Below, in pieces: positions 44,333-54,059 of a stretch of DNA of 64,000 nucleotides. This DNA comes from Alteromonas stellipolaris (GTDB lineage Bacteria > Pseudomonadota > Gammaproteobacteria > Enterobacterales > Alteromonadaceae). Position 1 is the first letter of the stretch; each line of letters starts with the position of its first letter. The DNA is taken from positions 3,224,001 through 3,288,000 of the forward strand of contig NZ_CP013926.1 of NCBI RefSeq assembly GCF_001562115.1, read 5' to 3'. A model generated the notes under the pieces. The model did no database searches. It saw only the letters and a program-made list of their open reading frames with translations, and was not told the DNA's origin. Position numbers and translations under genes: made by a program.

Positions 44333-45625
44333 CTAACCGCCAAAAGGTAAATAGATATAGGCTCCATAGCCCAAGCAAGTAATAACAGCAGAAGTAAAGA
44401 ACCACGCTACCCACCCCACCTTTTGTAAAGCGGCTTGCCAGGTCCGAAACGGAGTATTGGGTAGTGATTTGACTGTTAGCCGGGCATTTTTCATCGGTGA
44501 GCTTTTAGAAGAAATACTTTTACCTTTTCGCCCTACTTGCAATCCGTACATGTAAGTGCCAGTTATACAAAGGCCAGTAAGAAAAACACCAAATATAAAA
44601 TACAGAAGCTTACTCAATAACTTAGCCGTATTTCCTTGCACTTCCCCCCACACGCCAAAATGCAACGGGTCGGCTGCTTCTGAAACACGGGTATGTAACG
44701 AGAAATCACTACCATCTTGCTTAAAAACGGCTTCAGCAGAAACGGGGTCAAATTGAATAGTGTTCGCTCGGTTTCGTACCAGTATTGCACTAGCTTGCCC
44801 TTGAAACGCCACTACCCCACCCGCTTTGTTAGGAAAGCGCACTTCTTCGATACTAAGGGCTGGGAATTGCACGCGAGCAATATGCAGCATAGTGTTAAGC
44901 GAGGTTTGCGTTGGCATTACAGGTTCATTTATCGCGTCATCGGTTACAGCGTAACCTTTGTCTGTACTAGGAGCGGCTGCGCCCCAACGCTCAGCTAAAT
45001 ACCAGCTGCCGGTAAGCCCTATCACAAGCAAAAACCACAAGCTCCAAACACCCACGATTCGGTGAAAGTCGCCCCAACGGGTTTGTCTGTGCCGCCAACG
45101 AGGCTTGCGAAAGAAGCCCTTCCACCAGTGCCTATAAATATATAAGCTAGATATCAGTAGGGCTAATATAGCAATAGAAAAGGCACTTACAATGGTAATA
45201 CCAAGGGTTAGCGGTAACATTAGATGCCGGTGGGTTACACGAAAAAAACGCTGCCAATTTAACCAGCGTCCGTCACCTAAATATTCACCGGTTGTGGGAT
45301 GAAAAAACAAGCGATGCCGCAAGCTATCCTTATCTCGATAAATAACTTCTGCACTGAACCAAGGGTGAAGAGGCGCGTGGATAGATTCTATTTTTCGTAC
45401 AGGGGTGGCTAATTTCGCAGTTTCATTAAGAGCTTGTACATAAACCGCCTGCCAATTCATATCACTTACGGTTGATGGGGCAACCCGTTTTGCAGGGTTA
45501 GCTAACCAATCAATTTCGTGTGACACCACAGAAAGCGTGCCGGTAGCTACAATAAAGCACAGCAGGATGGAAAGCTTAACGCCCACCCAACTGTGAATTG
45601 CAATCCATGTAGACTTGCTTAGCAC
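44333..45625 (-). CDS. PepSY-domain inner-membrane protein (siderophore-uptake partner)
   Basis: This 430-residue membrane protein starts with GTG at 45623-45625, only three bases after the receptor gene at 45629. It has a PepSY-associated helix plan: helix 1 (WIAIHSWVGVKLSILLCFIVATGTL), a periplasmic part with PWFSAEVIYRD, helices near 140-165 and 190-210 with HRHLMLPLTLGITI and FHRIVGVWSLWFLLVIGLTGSWY, and C-terminal helices. Paired His residues in the helices fit haem binding. Such proteins sit beside TonB receptors and are thought to reduce ferric siderophores in the inner membrane. Confidence 0.85.
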   Translation of the reverse strand: MLSKSTWIAIHSWVGVKLSILLCFIVATGTLSVVSHEIDWLANPAKRVAPSTVSDMNWQAVYVQALNETAKLATPVRKIESIHAPLHPWFSAEVIYRDKDSLRHRLFFHPTTGEYLGDGRWLNWQRFFRVTHRHLMLPLTLGITIVSAFSIAILALLISSLYIYRHWWKGFFRKPRWRHRQTRWGDFHRIVGVWSLWFLLVIGLTGSWYLAERWGAAAPSTDKGYAVTDDAINEPVMPTQTSLNTMLHIARVQFPALSIEEVRFPNKAGGVVAFQGQASAILVRNRANTIQFDPVSAEAVFKQDGSDFSLHTRVSEAADPLHFGVWGEVQGNTAKLLSKLLYFIFGVFLTGLCITGTYMYGLQVGRKGKSISSKSSPMKNARLTVKSLPNTPFRTWQAALQKVGWVAWFFTSAVITCLGYGAYIYLPFGG

Positions 45626-45628
45626 TTA

Positions 45629-47833
45629 TTAAAAGTTATATTGAAGCTGAGCGATAATTTCGCGAGGTTGCCCTGGAAAGTGGCCATTTCTTTCGCTAAA
45701 TCCGCTTACTGCATATTCTTTATCAAACAGGTTGTTCACATTTACGCTAAGTAAAACCGCGTCCCATCGCGTTGTCCAGCTTGCATCAAATACAGTGAAA
45801 GGCTTCACCTTTTGTGCATCTGCACTTATTTGCTCGCTCACATAATTCACTCCAAAAGCAATCGATGAGTCGATACTGTCGATGGCATATCTTGTCCACA
45901 ACCCGGCTTGATGACGAGGTGCATTTACAAATCTATCGCCCGCACCAAAAGTGTTACTTGAGCTACCGTCAACCACAATAGTATCGTTATACGCGTAATT
46001 TGCAGTTACGCTGATGGTATTGCTTATATCGCCTACCAAGGTAAATTCAGCACCGTCACTTTCTACTACACCAAAATTGATAAGTGCTGACTCGGTATCG
46101 TCATTCACGCCTTCAATATAGTCTGGGTTGCTATACACTAAGTTTTCTTTACTTATGTGGTACACGGCGAATGTGGTCATAATGCTGCCGTTCAACCATT
46201 CGTTTTTCACACCGAACTCAATGGCATCACCGCTAACCGGCTCTAGTGCGGTAACATTGGCATCAGCTTGGTCAGTAGCATCAACAGGATTGAAGCTTTC
46301 GGAATAGTTGGCGTACATCGACATCGCTTTAAAAGGTTTGTAAGTAATACCGGCACGATACGTTACATCTGAATCGTCGTATTCGGTACCAGTTTCTTTG
46401 TCTCGCTCGTCAAACCTATCGAAGCGTGCGCCAGCCATTACAATAATATTATCTGTCAGGTGCATCATATCCTGAATGTACAACCCCTGACGATTACGAC
46501 GTATGCCGTCTCTATCTAAGTCGGTCAGGTTATAGGTACTAGGGTCGGTTTCGCCATAATTTAAGGTGAAGATATTTAAGTTGGCCACGCCGTCAGCTTC
46601 ATACCGAGCACGTAAGTAATCGTACTCTGTGTCCATATAGTGCCAATCGCCACCAAACAGGAACTGATGCTCCACACCAGCTGCGTTGAAATCGTAAACA
46701 AAGTCGGTGGTTAAGCTGACTTCATCGTTAGCGCGGTATTGGTCTCGATATTCACGTTGAATGGTCTCGTCATCAATATTGGCTTCGCCGTCACCGTTAA
46801 CATCAACCCAACTGCGGGACTCGTGATAAGCCTGATCTCGCTCATTCGTTAAATAGCGAAGGGTAGAATTAACTTTTAATGCGTCGCTAAAGGTATGTGC
46901 TAACTGGGTTTGAAAAACAAATGCTTCCATATCTTGAAAGTCACTTTCTTCATTCGCGTTATAGGTTAAATCAACAAGGAAATTACCTTCATCATCTACC
47001 GGTACGCCGCGAAGTCGATGACCACCTAGGTTTTGTACTATGTAATCGAAGGTAGTGGTTAATCGAGTGTTGTCGCTAACATCGTAAAGTAAGCCGCCAG
47101 CAAGTTCGATATTTTCCATATCTGCGTTATTTCTAAAGCTATCTTGGACTTCATAAAAGCCACCAATTCGATAGGCTACATCTTCTGTTAGCCCACCTGT
47201 CGCTTCACCTGAAATACCGCGAAGGTCATAGTTACCACCTGTTAGGGTTATTTCTTTATTTTCGGTAAAGGTAGGTTTTTTGGTGACGTAATTAATCATG
47301 CCTCCAGGTTCACCACCGCCGTATAACGCTGCCGCAGGACCTTTCAGTACTTCTACTCTGGCGACATTGAATAAGTCAGGCACACTAAAGCCTGAGTAAG
47401 GGTCGCCCCTTACACCATCATAAAATACGTTGTCTTCGTCTCGAAAGCCGCGAAATGTCACGCCGGAATAGCTGTACTCGCTGACGCCAGCGATAGAGCG
47501 ATACAAGTCGGTAATATCACGAGCAGCCTGATCAGCAATAAGCTGCGCACTAAGTACTTGTGCTGACATGGGAATATCGATGAGATCGGCATCAGTTTTA
47601 GTACCAATTTTGGTTTTGGTATCTAAATAAAACTGCTGCGCCCTCCCTTTTACTTCAACACGCTCTACCGTGTCAGGTTCACCCTCTTGAGCCTGTCCAT
47701 TAGACTCTGCATGAACTGCAGCTTGTGGGGGTATAGCAGATTGAGCGTAAACATTAGTAGAACTAAGTCCAAGAGAAACGAACCCAGATAAGCCAGAAAG
47801 AAAAATTCCAAGTGAGGTAGTGCTGCGCGACAT
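45629..47833 (-). CDS. TonB-dependent siderophore receptor with PepSY partner
   Basis: This 734-residue outer-membrane receptor has a signal peptide (cleavage near NVYAQS), a plug with VTFRGFRDEDNVFYDGVRGDPYSG and RVEVLKGPAAALYGGGEPGGMINYVTKKP, and a barrel ending REIIAQLQYNF. It is of the ferric-siderophore (FhuA/FpvA) group. Ligand identity cannot be predicted by eye. It is the first gene of a two-gene unit with the PepSY membrane protein and has a Fur-box-like sequence 58 bases ahead of its start. Confidence 0.93.
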   Translation of the reverse strand: MSRSTTSLGIFLSGLSGFVSLGLSSTNVYAQSAIPPQAAVHAESNGQAQEGEPDTVERVEVKGRAQQFYLDTKTKIGTKTDADLIDIPMSAQVLSAQLIADQAARDITDLYRSIAGVSEYSYSGVTFRGFRDEDNVFYDGVRGDPYSGFSVPDLFNVARVEVLKGPAAALYGGGEPGGMINYVTKKPTFTENKEITLTGGNYDLRGISGEATGGLTEDVAYRIGGFYEVQDSFRNNADMENIELAGGLLYDVSDNTRLTTTFDYIVQNLGGHRLRGVPVDDEGNFLVDLTYNANEESDFQDMEAFVFQTQLAHTFSDALKVNSTLRYLTNERDQAYHESRSWVDVNGDGEANIDDETIQREYRDQYRANDEVSLTTDFVYDFNAAGVEHQFLFGGDWHYMDTEYDYLRARYEADGVANLNIFTLNYGETDPSTYNLTDLDRDGIRRNRQGLYIQDMMHLTDNIIVMAGARFDRFDERDKETGTEYDDSDVTYRAGITYKPFKAMSMYANYSESFNPVDATDQADANVTALEPVSGDAIEFGVKNEWLNGSIMTTFAVYHISKENLVYSNPDYIEGVNDDTESALINFGVVESDGAEFTLVGDISNTISVTANYAYNDTIVVDGSSSNTFGAGDRFVNAPRHQAGLWTRYAIDSIDSSIAFGVNYVSEQISADAQKVKPFTVFDASWTTRWDAVLLSVNVNNLFDKEYAVSGFSERNGHFPGQPREIIAQLQYNF

Positions 47834-47890
47834 TTTTTATACTCCACTAAAGTATAAAGGGATAAAATTTGGCGCGCACCTTAACCTAAA

Positions 47891-47905
47891 TAAGAATCAT
47901 TTTCA
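47891..47905 (-). promoter_or_regulatory. Fur-box-like site ahead of the receptor-PepSY operon
   Basis: TAAGAATCATTTTCA matches 11 of 14 specified positions of the 7-1-7 Fur motif TGATAATnATTATCA. It is 58 bases from the ATG. Confidence 0.6.
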
Positions 47906-47953
47906 ATTGAGTTTTAAGAACTTTACCTTTATTAAAATATTTATCGCGATATG

Positions 47954-48688
47954 TTAAACAATTCCTCCATTTGCTCGTAACACTTGCCCATTAATCCAAT
48001 GCCCTTCGTCACTGGCTAAAAAGTTAACTACATTCGCTATGTCTTCTGGCTGGCCTAGCCTTTCCATGGGGCTCATATTGGCAAGCTTATCGATGAACTC
48101 TTGGGATTTTCCTTCGGTAAACAAATCAGTTTCAGTAGGCCCCGGCGCTACACAATTTACCGCGACATCCTTACCTCTAAGCTCTTTTGATAAAATAGCC
48201 GACATGGTTTCAACCGCAGATTTTGTAGCAGCATAAACGCCGTAACGCTCTAATTTCAGCCCCACTACACTGGTGGATAAATTGATAATACTGCCGCCTT
48301 GATGAAGATGCTTTGAGGCTAAGCGAAGCATGTTAAATACCCCTTTCATATTAACGTCGAATTGTTTATTAAAATCGTCATCGCTCGTTTCGTTAAGTGT
48401 TGAAAGCACCATCACGCCCGCATTGTTCACCAATACGTCTACCTTGCCAAATTCCTGCAACGCTGCTTCAAACAAACTTTCTGCCTGAGTGGTTTTCGAA
48501 ACATCAGCTTGCACAGCAATCACTTGCCCACCTCTACCTTTGATTTTATCAACGAGTTCGTATGCCGCATCGCTACTACTGGCGTAATTGATGACCACGG
48601 CAAAATTACTTGCCGCTAACTTTTCAACGATACTTGCGCCAATGCCTTTCGCGCCACCTGTTACTAAGGCTACTTTTACATTTTCCAT
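47954..48688 (-). CDS. Short-chain dehydrogenase/reductase
   Basis: This 244-residue classical SDR has the NAD(P) motif TGGAKGIG, NNAG in VDVLVNNAGVMVL, catalytic Ser (STSVVG) and the YAATK tetrad (Y-x-x-x-K). The C-terminal VLRANGGIV is of the 3-oxoacyl-ACP reductase (FabG-like) group. Arg-like residues after the second strand (NYASSSDA) suggest NADPH preference. It lies upstream of the receptor operon on the same strand, but the receptor's Fur site stands between them. Substrate unknown. Confidence 0.88.
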   Translation of the reverse strand: MENVKVALVTGGAKGIGASIVEKLAASNFAVVINYASSSDAAYELVDKIKGRGGQVIAVQADVSKTTQAESLFEAALQEFGKVDVLVNNAGVMVLSTLNETSDDDFNKQFDVNMKGVFNMLRLASKHLHQGGSIINLSTSVVGLKLERYGVYAATKSAVETMSAILSKELRGKDVAVNCVAPGPTETDLFTEGKSQEFIDKLANMSPMERLGQPEDIANVVNFLASDEGHWINGQVLRANGGIV

Positions 48689-49051
48689 ATACTACCTACT
48701 GTTTAATCTTTTAAATACTGAGTTAATACAGGTTCAAATACTGTGATAATCAATGCTGCATTAACCAATCGCAAACCTACCTACAAATTCATACCCACGC
48801 CAAAGGTAGAAAGATTGATTTTGATTTGTAAACCCATGCCTTAGCTGAATAGCAATTCGCCTTTAAACAGAGGTTTAGAAAGTTGATTTTGTACCGTTTT
48901 TTTGAATTTGTGATCTAAAAATGTAAAACTACAAATAAAAATCATTTTTATTTGCATTGGTGAAAGTTAAACTTTAGTCTACTGCCACTTTAAAATATCT
49001 CGCGCAAAAAATGCGCACTTGTCACAACCCTAGTTGCAAGGAGCAGTAAAG
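48689..49051. other. Divergent regulatory region with Fur-box-like site and direct repeats
   Basis: The 363 bases lie between the SDR gene (minus) and the membrane protein/PepSY operon (plus). Besides the Fur-like palindrome at 48933-48953, it holds an imperfect direct repeat TAGAAAG(A)TTGATTTTG at 48807-48823 and 48876-48891. This could bind a second regulator. No ORF or RNA gene is evident. Confidence 0.5.
48933..48953 (+). promoter_or_regulatory. Fur-box-like palindrome ahead of the second PepSY operon
   Basis: A near-perfect A/T palindrome around ATCAT (AAATAAAAATCATTTTTATT...) matches the Fur 7-1-7 motif at 10 of 14 specified positions. It lies about 100 bases ahead of the 49052 start. 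Confidence 0.5.
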
Positions 49052-49633
49052 GTGAACTCGGCAATATTGATAGGCGCACTCGTCTGTTTACTGGCTAATC
49101 TCGTGTTTTACGCAGGTTGTCCGAACCAACAATGGTTTAAGAAAAGTCTACTATCATTTAACACTGCACTGTTAATTGCCTTGGCGCTATTGGTGTTAAG
49201 CACGGCAATATTCAGCTTAACGTTTTCATTACCTGCCGCCATCTATACCATTATCACGCTGTGTATGTTGTTGTTGGGAACCCTTCCTTTCTTTACCCGT
49301 TACACCGCACCTCTTAAATCTGTACGCTCTCGCGGTACAGGGCTCACTAGAGATGAGAGTTACACTACCTTTAAGGCGCACTGGTGGTTAAAAACTATTG
49401 GAGCAACACTAATTAGTTTTCCCTTTGCATTATTCACTAGCAGTTTAATTAGTCTTCTTTTTCTTTCTAATACACCGCTTGATGTGAAGAGCCAATTTTT
49501 AATGTGGCTGATAGTCCCTTTTTGGTTAACCCCGATAAGCCTTATCTTTTTTGCTAAAAAACCTTGGCTGCCACTGGCTCTGCTCTCGCTTATTACACTG
49601 TTTGAATTTTCCGTCTTACAGGTTCTGGGGTAA
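49052..49633 (+). CDS. Small polytopic membrane protein of the PepSY operon
   Basis: Start chosen at GTG 49052, since AAGGAG lies 8 bases upstream (a TTG at 49034 overlaps that site). The 193-residue product has about five or six hydrophobic helices and little else: SAILIGALVCLLANLVFYAGC, TALLIALALLVLSTAIFSL, AAIYTIITLCMLLLGTLPFF, then three more. Small membrane proteins of this sort (DUF3325/DUF3649-like) accompany PepSY reductases in siderophore-uptake operons; assignment to either family is uncertain. Its stop is 5 bases before the PepSY gene. Confidence 0.65.
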   Translation: MNSAILIGALVCLLANLVFYAGCPNQQWFKKSLLSFNTALLIALALLVLSTAIFSLTFSLPAAIYTIITLCMLLLGTLPFFTRYTAPLKSVRSRGTGLTRDESYTTFKAHWWLKTIGATLISFPFALFTSSLISLLFLSNTPLDVKSQFLMWLIVPFWLTPISLIFFAKKPWLPLALLSLITLFEFSVLQVLG

Positions 49634-49638
49634 CACCA

Positions 49639-51201
49639 ATGAAATTACAGAATTATAAAAGCTATCAGCAAGTACACATTTGGACCGGCATTATTTCAGG
49701 CTTACTGTTATTTATTTGCTTTGTGGCCGGTGCATTAACCATGTTCAAGGCGCCACTAAATATATGGGCTATGCACGAAAAAAATGCGCTACCAGCTATT
49801 GAACTAAACCAATATGACAGCCTCATTAAAACCGTTTTACAGACCCACCCCGACGCTAGTAAAGAGATGACGGTTTATCTTCCTTCTGCCCAACCAAATC
49901 ATGCCCCAGTTACTTGGACTATTGAAGATGAAGCCACACATACACACACCTTTTGGCATGCTTCATTAGATAGCTCAGGGGAATTGGTAAGCGAACAAAC
50001 CCATATTTCAGCTATTGGCGATTTTCTCGACCATATACACCGTACCGCGGGTATTCCTGGCGGCGATGATCATGATGCGTTAGGCATTTTCGTAATGGGA
50101 TTTGTATCGATTTTGTACTTTGTGGCCATAGTGTCAGGTTTAGTCATTTTCCTACCCACATGGTTTAAAGATTTATTTAGCTTACGGAAAAAGAAGAACG
50201 GAAAAAGATTTTGGGTCGATTTTCATAATATTCTGGGCATTACCGCTCTGCCTTTTCACATTATTATTGCCATCACCACCGTGGTATTTGCCTACCACGA
50301 TATTCTGTATGGCAGCATGCAACAATGGGTTTATAAAGACAGCCCTATGTTCAACCGACCCGCTCCTACAGAGATGAACCGAGGCGTTGATAATCTAATT
50401 TCAATTGCCCAGCTCACCAAAGAAATTACCGATATTGAACCCGAATTCGAGATTGCAGAGCTTCGCTTTGCAGGCCTAGGGACTCCCCGTGCAAGAGTGC
50501 TAGTAGGTGGAGAATTAGTCGGGGAAATTATACGTGGCCCCGATTACGCTTTCTGGGTTACCGATCCCTACACCGCATCCTCTGGATACACGGCTATGCT
50601 ACCGTCAATTTCTGGTGTGCCAGGAAAGGTAGTGAATAGTTTCTTTACCCTACACTTTGGCGGATTTGGTGGCTCATTTATTCACTGGGTTTACTTTGCT
50701 ATGGGCTTAAGCGGCGCACTGTTATTTTTAACGGGCAACGTGGTTTGGGTTGAGTCTAGACGCAAAAAACAAATTCAGAATAAGGCACCCGCAGAGCAAA
50801 AACGCTCAGTTCGTATTATGGCGCGGCTTACCGTTGGCGTGTGTGCTGGTACGGTTGTAGGTATCGTTTTGTCTTTGCTAGCAGCGAAAGTGTTCTCAAT
50901 CGATAACCCCAATATTCGAACTTATCAGCTTATCGCTTATTACATCGGTTTTTTCACGCCTGTACTTTACAGCTTCATTGTGACGCCAATAAAAGCCGCA
51001 ATCGATTCACTGTACCTATCGAGCTTGCTGCTCCTAGCCACTATTGGCATTACCCTTTATTTCAGCAGCAGTAGTTTATCTGCAAGCATTGATATTGGGG
51101 TTTGCTTAGTATCAGCAACGATACTGCTAGCTCTGCTAACTACCGCCCGTCATTTACAAAAACGCCGTTCGGCTATTCCTATCGATTCGGTGTGGGCTTA
51201 A
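49639..51201 (+). CDS. PepSY-associated membrane protein
   Basis: This 520-residue protein has the PepSY_TM layout. Helix 1 (VHIWTGIISGLLLFICFVAGALTMF) carries a His. A periplasmic domain contains LDHIHRTAGIPGGDDHDALGIFVMG, then helix 2, and the WVDFHNILGITALPFHIIIAITTVVFAYHD helix follows. Another periplasmic PepSY region precedes HFGGFGGSFIHWVYFAMGLSGALLFLTGNVVW and several C-terminal helices. Conserved His pairs fit haem ligation. Probable role: inner-membrane reduction of imported ferric siderophore for the TonB receptor encoded next. Confidence 0.85.
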   Translation: MKLQNYKSYQQVHIWTGIISGLLLFICFVAGALTMFKAPLNIWAMHEKNALPAIELNQYDSLIKTVLQTHPDASKEMTVYLPSAQPNHAPVTWTIEDEATHTHTFWHASLDSSGELVSEQTHISAIGDFLDHIHRTAGIPGGDDHDALGIFVMGFVSILYFVAIVSGLVIFLPTWFKDLFSLRKKKNGKRFWVDFHNILGITALPFHIIIAITTVVFAYHDILYGSMQQWVYKDSPMFNRPAPTEMNRGVDNLISIAQLTKEITDIEPEFEIAELRFAGLGTPRARVLVGGELVGEIIRGPDYAFWVTDPYTASSGYTAMLPSISGVPGKVVNSFFTLHFGGFGGSFIHWVYFAMGLSGALLFLTGNVVWVESRRKKQIQNKAPAEQKRSVRIMARLTVGVCAGTVVGIVLSLLAAKVFSIDNPNIRTYQLIAYYIGFFTPVLYSFIVTPIKAAIDSLYLSSLLLLATIGITLYFSSSSLSASIDIGVCLVSATILLALLTTARHLQKRRSAIPIDSVWA

Positions 51202-51261
51202 TCAGATAACAAAATACTTAGGAAAATTGCAAATGAAATGAGTATTTTCACCGTGTAGTTA

Positions 51262-51284
51262 GTTGCGCTAGCCGTTGGCGCAAC
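51262..51284 (+). terminator. Possible hairpin after the PepSY gene
   Basis: Perfect arms GTTGCGC and GCGCAAC enclose a nine-base loop, with no T run after. It is between the PepSY stop and the 51390 receptor start, so it may partly separate the two. Confidence 0.35.
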
Positions 51285-51389
51285 CTTCCCATTCTAAACT
51301 GCACTTTTAAACTAAAACCCAATAATAATAAGCGCTCCTTCGAAGGTAGCCACATCGCTCATTTACACTTACTTTAAGGAAAAACTATT

Positions 51390-53486
51390 ATGGCTTTCGG
51401 CACCACAAAAAACGTCTCAGATAGAAATTCAACACGGCTATCATCAAGGCTTTTACCAAGTACATCTTTGCTAGCACTCGCCATTTCTTCTGCCATAAGC
51501 GGCGTGCATGCACAAGAGATACAAACCCCAGATAGAGATATCACTGATATTGAAAAGATTGTGGTTATTGGTGAAAAAGCGAACCGTTCATTAAAAGACT
51601 CAACCACGTCAATTTCTGTTTTAACCGAAGAGGCAATTAATAACACCCAATATAAATCGGTATCTGATGCTATTTCTGATATTGCTAATGTGGTAGTTCC
51701 TTCAGGTTCCTTGCCCGACATTCGAGGGGTTTCTGGAAACGGTGCGGCAGGCGGTTTCAATTCTATTTCCGGTGGTGCGAACGGACGGGTAATGACGTTA
51801 ATTGATGGCGTATCGCAACCTTTTGTGGCTGATTTAAGTGGCGACTCAGGCATGTGGGATTTACAACAAATTGAAGTATACCGCGGCCCGCAATCTACCA
51901 GTAATGGGCGTAACAGTATTGGTGGCGCAGTCTATATTAAGACGAATGATCCTAGCCAAGAGTGGGAAGGCGCTGCTCGAATAGGTTACAGAAACAACGA
52001 TCAATACATAGATACTGCAGGAGTAATTTCAGGCCCGCTTATTGAAGATAAACTGGTGTTTCGATTGAGCGTTCAAAACTTGAATGCCGATACCATTACC
52101 GATGGTGAGGGTTATGAATCAAACTCACCCGACTATGATATTGATAAAATTGAAACCCAGCGCGTGCGTGGTAAATTACTATGGACGCCAAATGATGATT
52201 TATCTTTCACGCTTTCGCATACCTACAACAATGAAGAAGGTGACACTGGACGAGTTTACTACGCGTTAGAAAACTTAGAAGAATATAATCGTATCTACTT
52301 TCGAGATATTAGTACAACGGCCTCAACAACAGCATTAAATACTCAGTACTCAATTTCGGACAACATGTCTTTCGACTTGCTTGTTTCCTATATGGATTAT
52401 GAGTGGGGCTTTGACACTTATGAAGCTTCGGATGATGCAGAGCAAACGTTGGTATTTGATGAAACAAACGTAACAGTAGATGCAAAAATTAACTTCGCCC
52501 TACCGAACAACAACATTGATGGCTTTGTAGGTTTGTATTATTTCGAGCGTGAGCAAGATATTTTGAGCACCGGCGCTTACCCCTACTACGGTAGCGATGA
52601 AAGCGAATCTATCGCTATTTATGGCGAAACCACGTTTGCGCTTTCAGATAAGCTCAATATTATTGCGGGTGTTCGAGTAGAACGAGAAAGCCAGTCTAGG
52701 CATTTTGTTTACGAGCCAATAGATTCGAATCTTGATGACGATACCAACATATTCTTGCCTAAGTTCGTTGTTCAATACGCTTTTACACCACAAACTACGT
52801 TAGCGTTTAGTGCGCGCAAGGGCTATAACGCTGGAGGCGGTGCACTAAACTTTACCGCGCAAGAGTACTATTACTATGAAGAAGAGAAGGTAAATACGTT
52901 CGAGCTAAGCAGCCGCACCCAGTTTGAAAATGGTACTGGTTTTATTAGTGCCAACATTTTCTACAACGATTACGATGGCTTTCAAGCACTCAGCTCTACA
53001 CGATTCATTACCAATATGCCAAGTGTGGCGACATACGGCGCTGAGTTAGAAGTGCATGCTAATGTAACAGATAGTATAGAAGTGAACGCTGGAATGGGTC
53101 TACTTCATTCAGACATTAAAGATGCCGGTGAGGATTACACCGATGCGCAGGGCAATGAATTAAACTCAGCCCCTAGCTTTAACGCTAATGTAGGTGCCAA
53201 ATATTGGGTGACAGATGCCATCAGCGTTGGCGGCTCTGTTCGTTACATAGGCGAATACTTTGGCGACTTCACCAATACCGCAGAACGGGTTGCCGGCGAT
53301 TATACAATAGCCCGCTTCACTGCTAATTATACCTCTGACAACTGGCTGCTTACTGCGTATTTAGATAACGCGTTTGATGAAACTGCACTGGTATCGCAAG
53401 AGCCTGATAGTGCACGCTACCCCGGAGGTTATGCCGCCGTTGTCGACCCTAGAACTGTTGGTGTATCGGCCACTTATCGCTTTTAG
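51390..53486 (+). CDS. TonB-dependent receptor, third of the island
   Basis: This 698-residue receptor has a signal peptide ending SGVHAQE, a TonB-box-like IEKIVVIGE, and a plug with IRGVSGNGAAGG and QQIEVYRGPQSTSNGRNSIGGAVYIKT. The barrel ends VGVSATYRF. The plug differs from the FhuA-like pair and resembles the IroN/catecholate and general CirA-like group. It is 188 bases after the PepSY gene on the same strand and probably forms part of that iron-regulated unit. I found no good Fur site immediately upstream. Confidence 0.9.
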   Translation: MAFGTTKNVSDRNSTRLSSRLLPSTSLLALAISSAISGVHAQEIQTPDRDITDIEKIVVIGEKANRSLKDSTTSISVLTEEAINNTQYKSVSDAISDIANVVVPSGSLPDIRGVSGNGAAGGFNSISGGANGRVMTLIDGVSQPFVADLSGDSGMWDLQQIEVYRGPQSTSNGRNSIGGAVYIKTNDPSQEWEGAARIGYRNNDQYIDTAGVISGPLIEDKLVFRLSVQNLNADTITDGEGYESNSPDYDIDKIETQRVRGKLLWTPNDDLSFTLSHTYNNEEGDTGRVYYALENLEEYNRIYFRDISTTASTTALNTQYSISDNMSFDLLVSYMDYEWGFDTYEASDDAEQTLVFDETNVTVDAKINFALPNNNIDGFVGLYYFEREQDILSTGAYPYYGSDESESIAIYGETTFALSDKLNIIAGVRVERESQSRHFVYEPIDSNLDDDTNIFLPKFVVQYAFTPQTTLAFSARKGYNAGGGALNFTAQEYYYYEEEKVNTFELSSRTQFENGTGFISANIFYNDYDGFQALSSTRFITNMPSVATYGAELEVHANVTDSIEVNAGMGLLHSDIKDAGEDYTDAQGNELNSAPSFNANVGAKYWVTDAISVGGSVRYIGEYFGDFTNTAERVAGDYTIARFTANYTSDNWLLTAYLDNAFDETALVSQEPDSARYPGGYAAVVDPRTVGVSATYRF

Positions 53487-53540
53487 TCTTTAGCTATAAG
53501 CTTAGGCTTTAGCAATTTGGAAACCGTTAAAAATAGTAAA

Positions 53541-53566
53541 GGGCATCATAAGATGCCCTATTTTGT
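53541..53566. terminator. Terminator after the 51390 receptor
   Basis: GGGCATC and GATGCCC pair around a four-base loop, followed by TATTTT; A/T flanks on the other side make it weakly bidirectional. Confidence 0.8.
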
Positions 53567-53981
53567 GTTCGGTTGTTTACTCTTCTATTTTACACCATTC
53601 ATAAGTCTTGGTATCTGTGTAAACCAAGGCCCCCTCCCATTTGAATCATAAACCGCAGCTACACGTGCATCGCAAGATTTACTCGCTTTTCTATCTAAGC
53701 CTATTATGGCGCAAAGCACTATCAAGCACATTTACGTGTGCGTATTTACTAATACAACTAATGTTCGTATATTTGCTTCAGTATTTTTTGGAAACTAACC
53801 TTCCATGTAATTGCTTGTAAAATCAGAATTTCGTCAGTAAGCCGTTTTTCGGTAGGCCACCTACAAGCTAGAGACTTATTGCGACATACTTGTAATTGAG
53901 GAAATTAAGAGTGTTTACGCTGCATGGCTGACACTGTTAACAAGGAGGTTCGAATAGACTAGGATGCTGATAATTAAAAGT
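53567..53981. other. Intergenic region, no convincing gene
   Basis: About 400 bases without recognised features. A minus-strand frame of 48 codons (53585-53731) reads protein-like at its end (RVAAVYDSNGRGPWFTQIPR) but has no ribosome site; it could be a gene remnant. Toward 54 kb a strong AAGGAGG (53942-53948) occurs with no start codon at a good distance. Confidence 0.35.
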
Positions 53982-54007
53982 ATATATCTAACCGCGGTTA
54001 GATATAT
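53982..54007. promoter_or_regulatory. Perfect 26-bp palindrome ahead of the yiaA-like gene
   Basis: The arms ATATATCTAACCG and CGGTTAGATATAT meet with no spacer (centre between 53994 and 53995). It lies 53 bases upstream of the preferred start (54060). It could be an operator for a dimeric repressor or, in RNA, a hairpin in the leader. Confidence 0.7.
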
Positions 54008-54059
54008 TTTCAAAGGAACTCGAGTAGGGTTAAAGATAACTCAAAAGGAATTTATAACA

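Noticed and set aside
46138..46600. Frameshift or truncation in the siderophore receptor genes
   Set aside because: All three receptors read through from signal peptide to barrel end without interruption.
51202..51389. Fur box for the third TonB receptor
   Set aside because: The best match (TGAAATGAGTATTTTCA) has the wrong spacing for the Fur 7-1-7 motif.
53585..53731. Minus-strand frame of 48 codons ending in protein-like sequence
   Set aside because: No Shine-Dalgarno and a stop directly before the ATG. It may be a gene remnant but cannot be supported.
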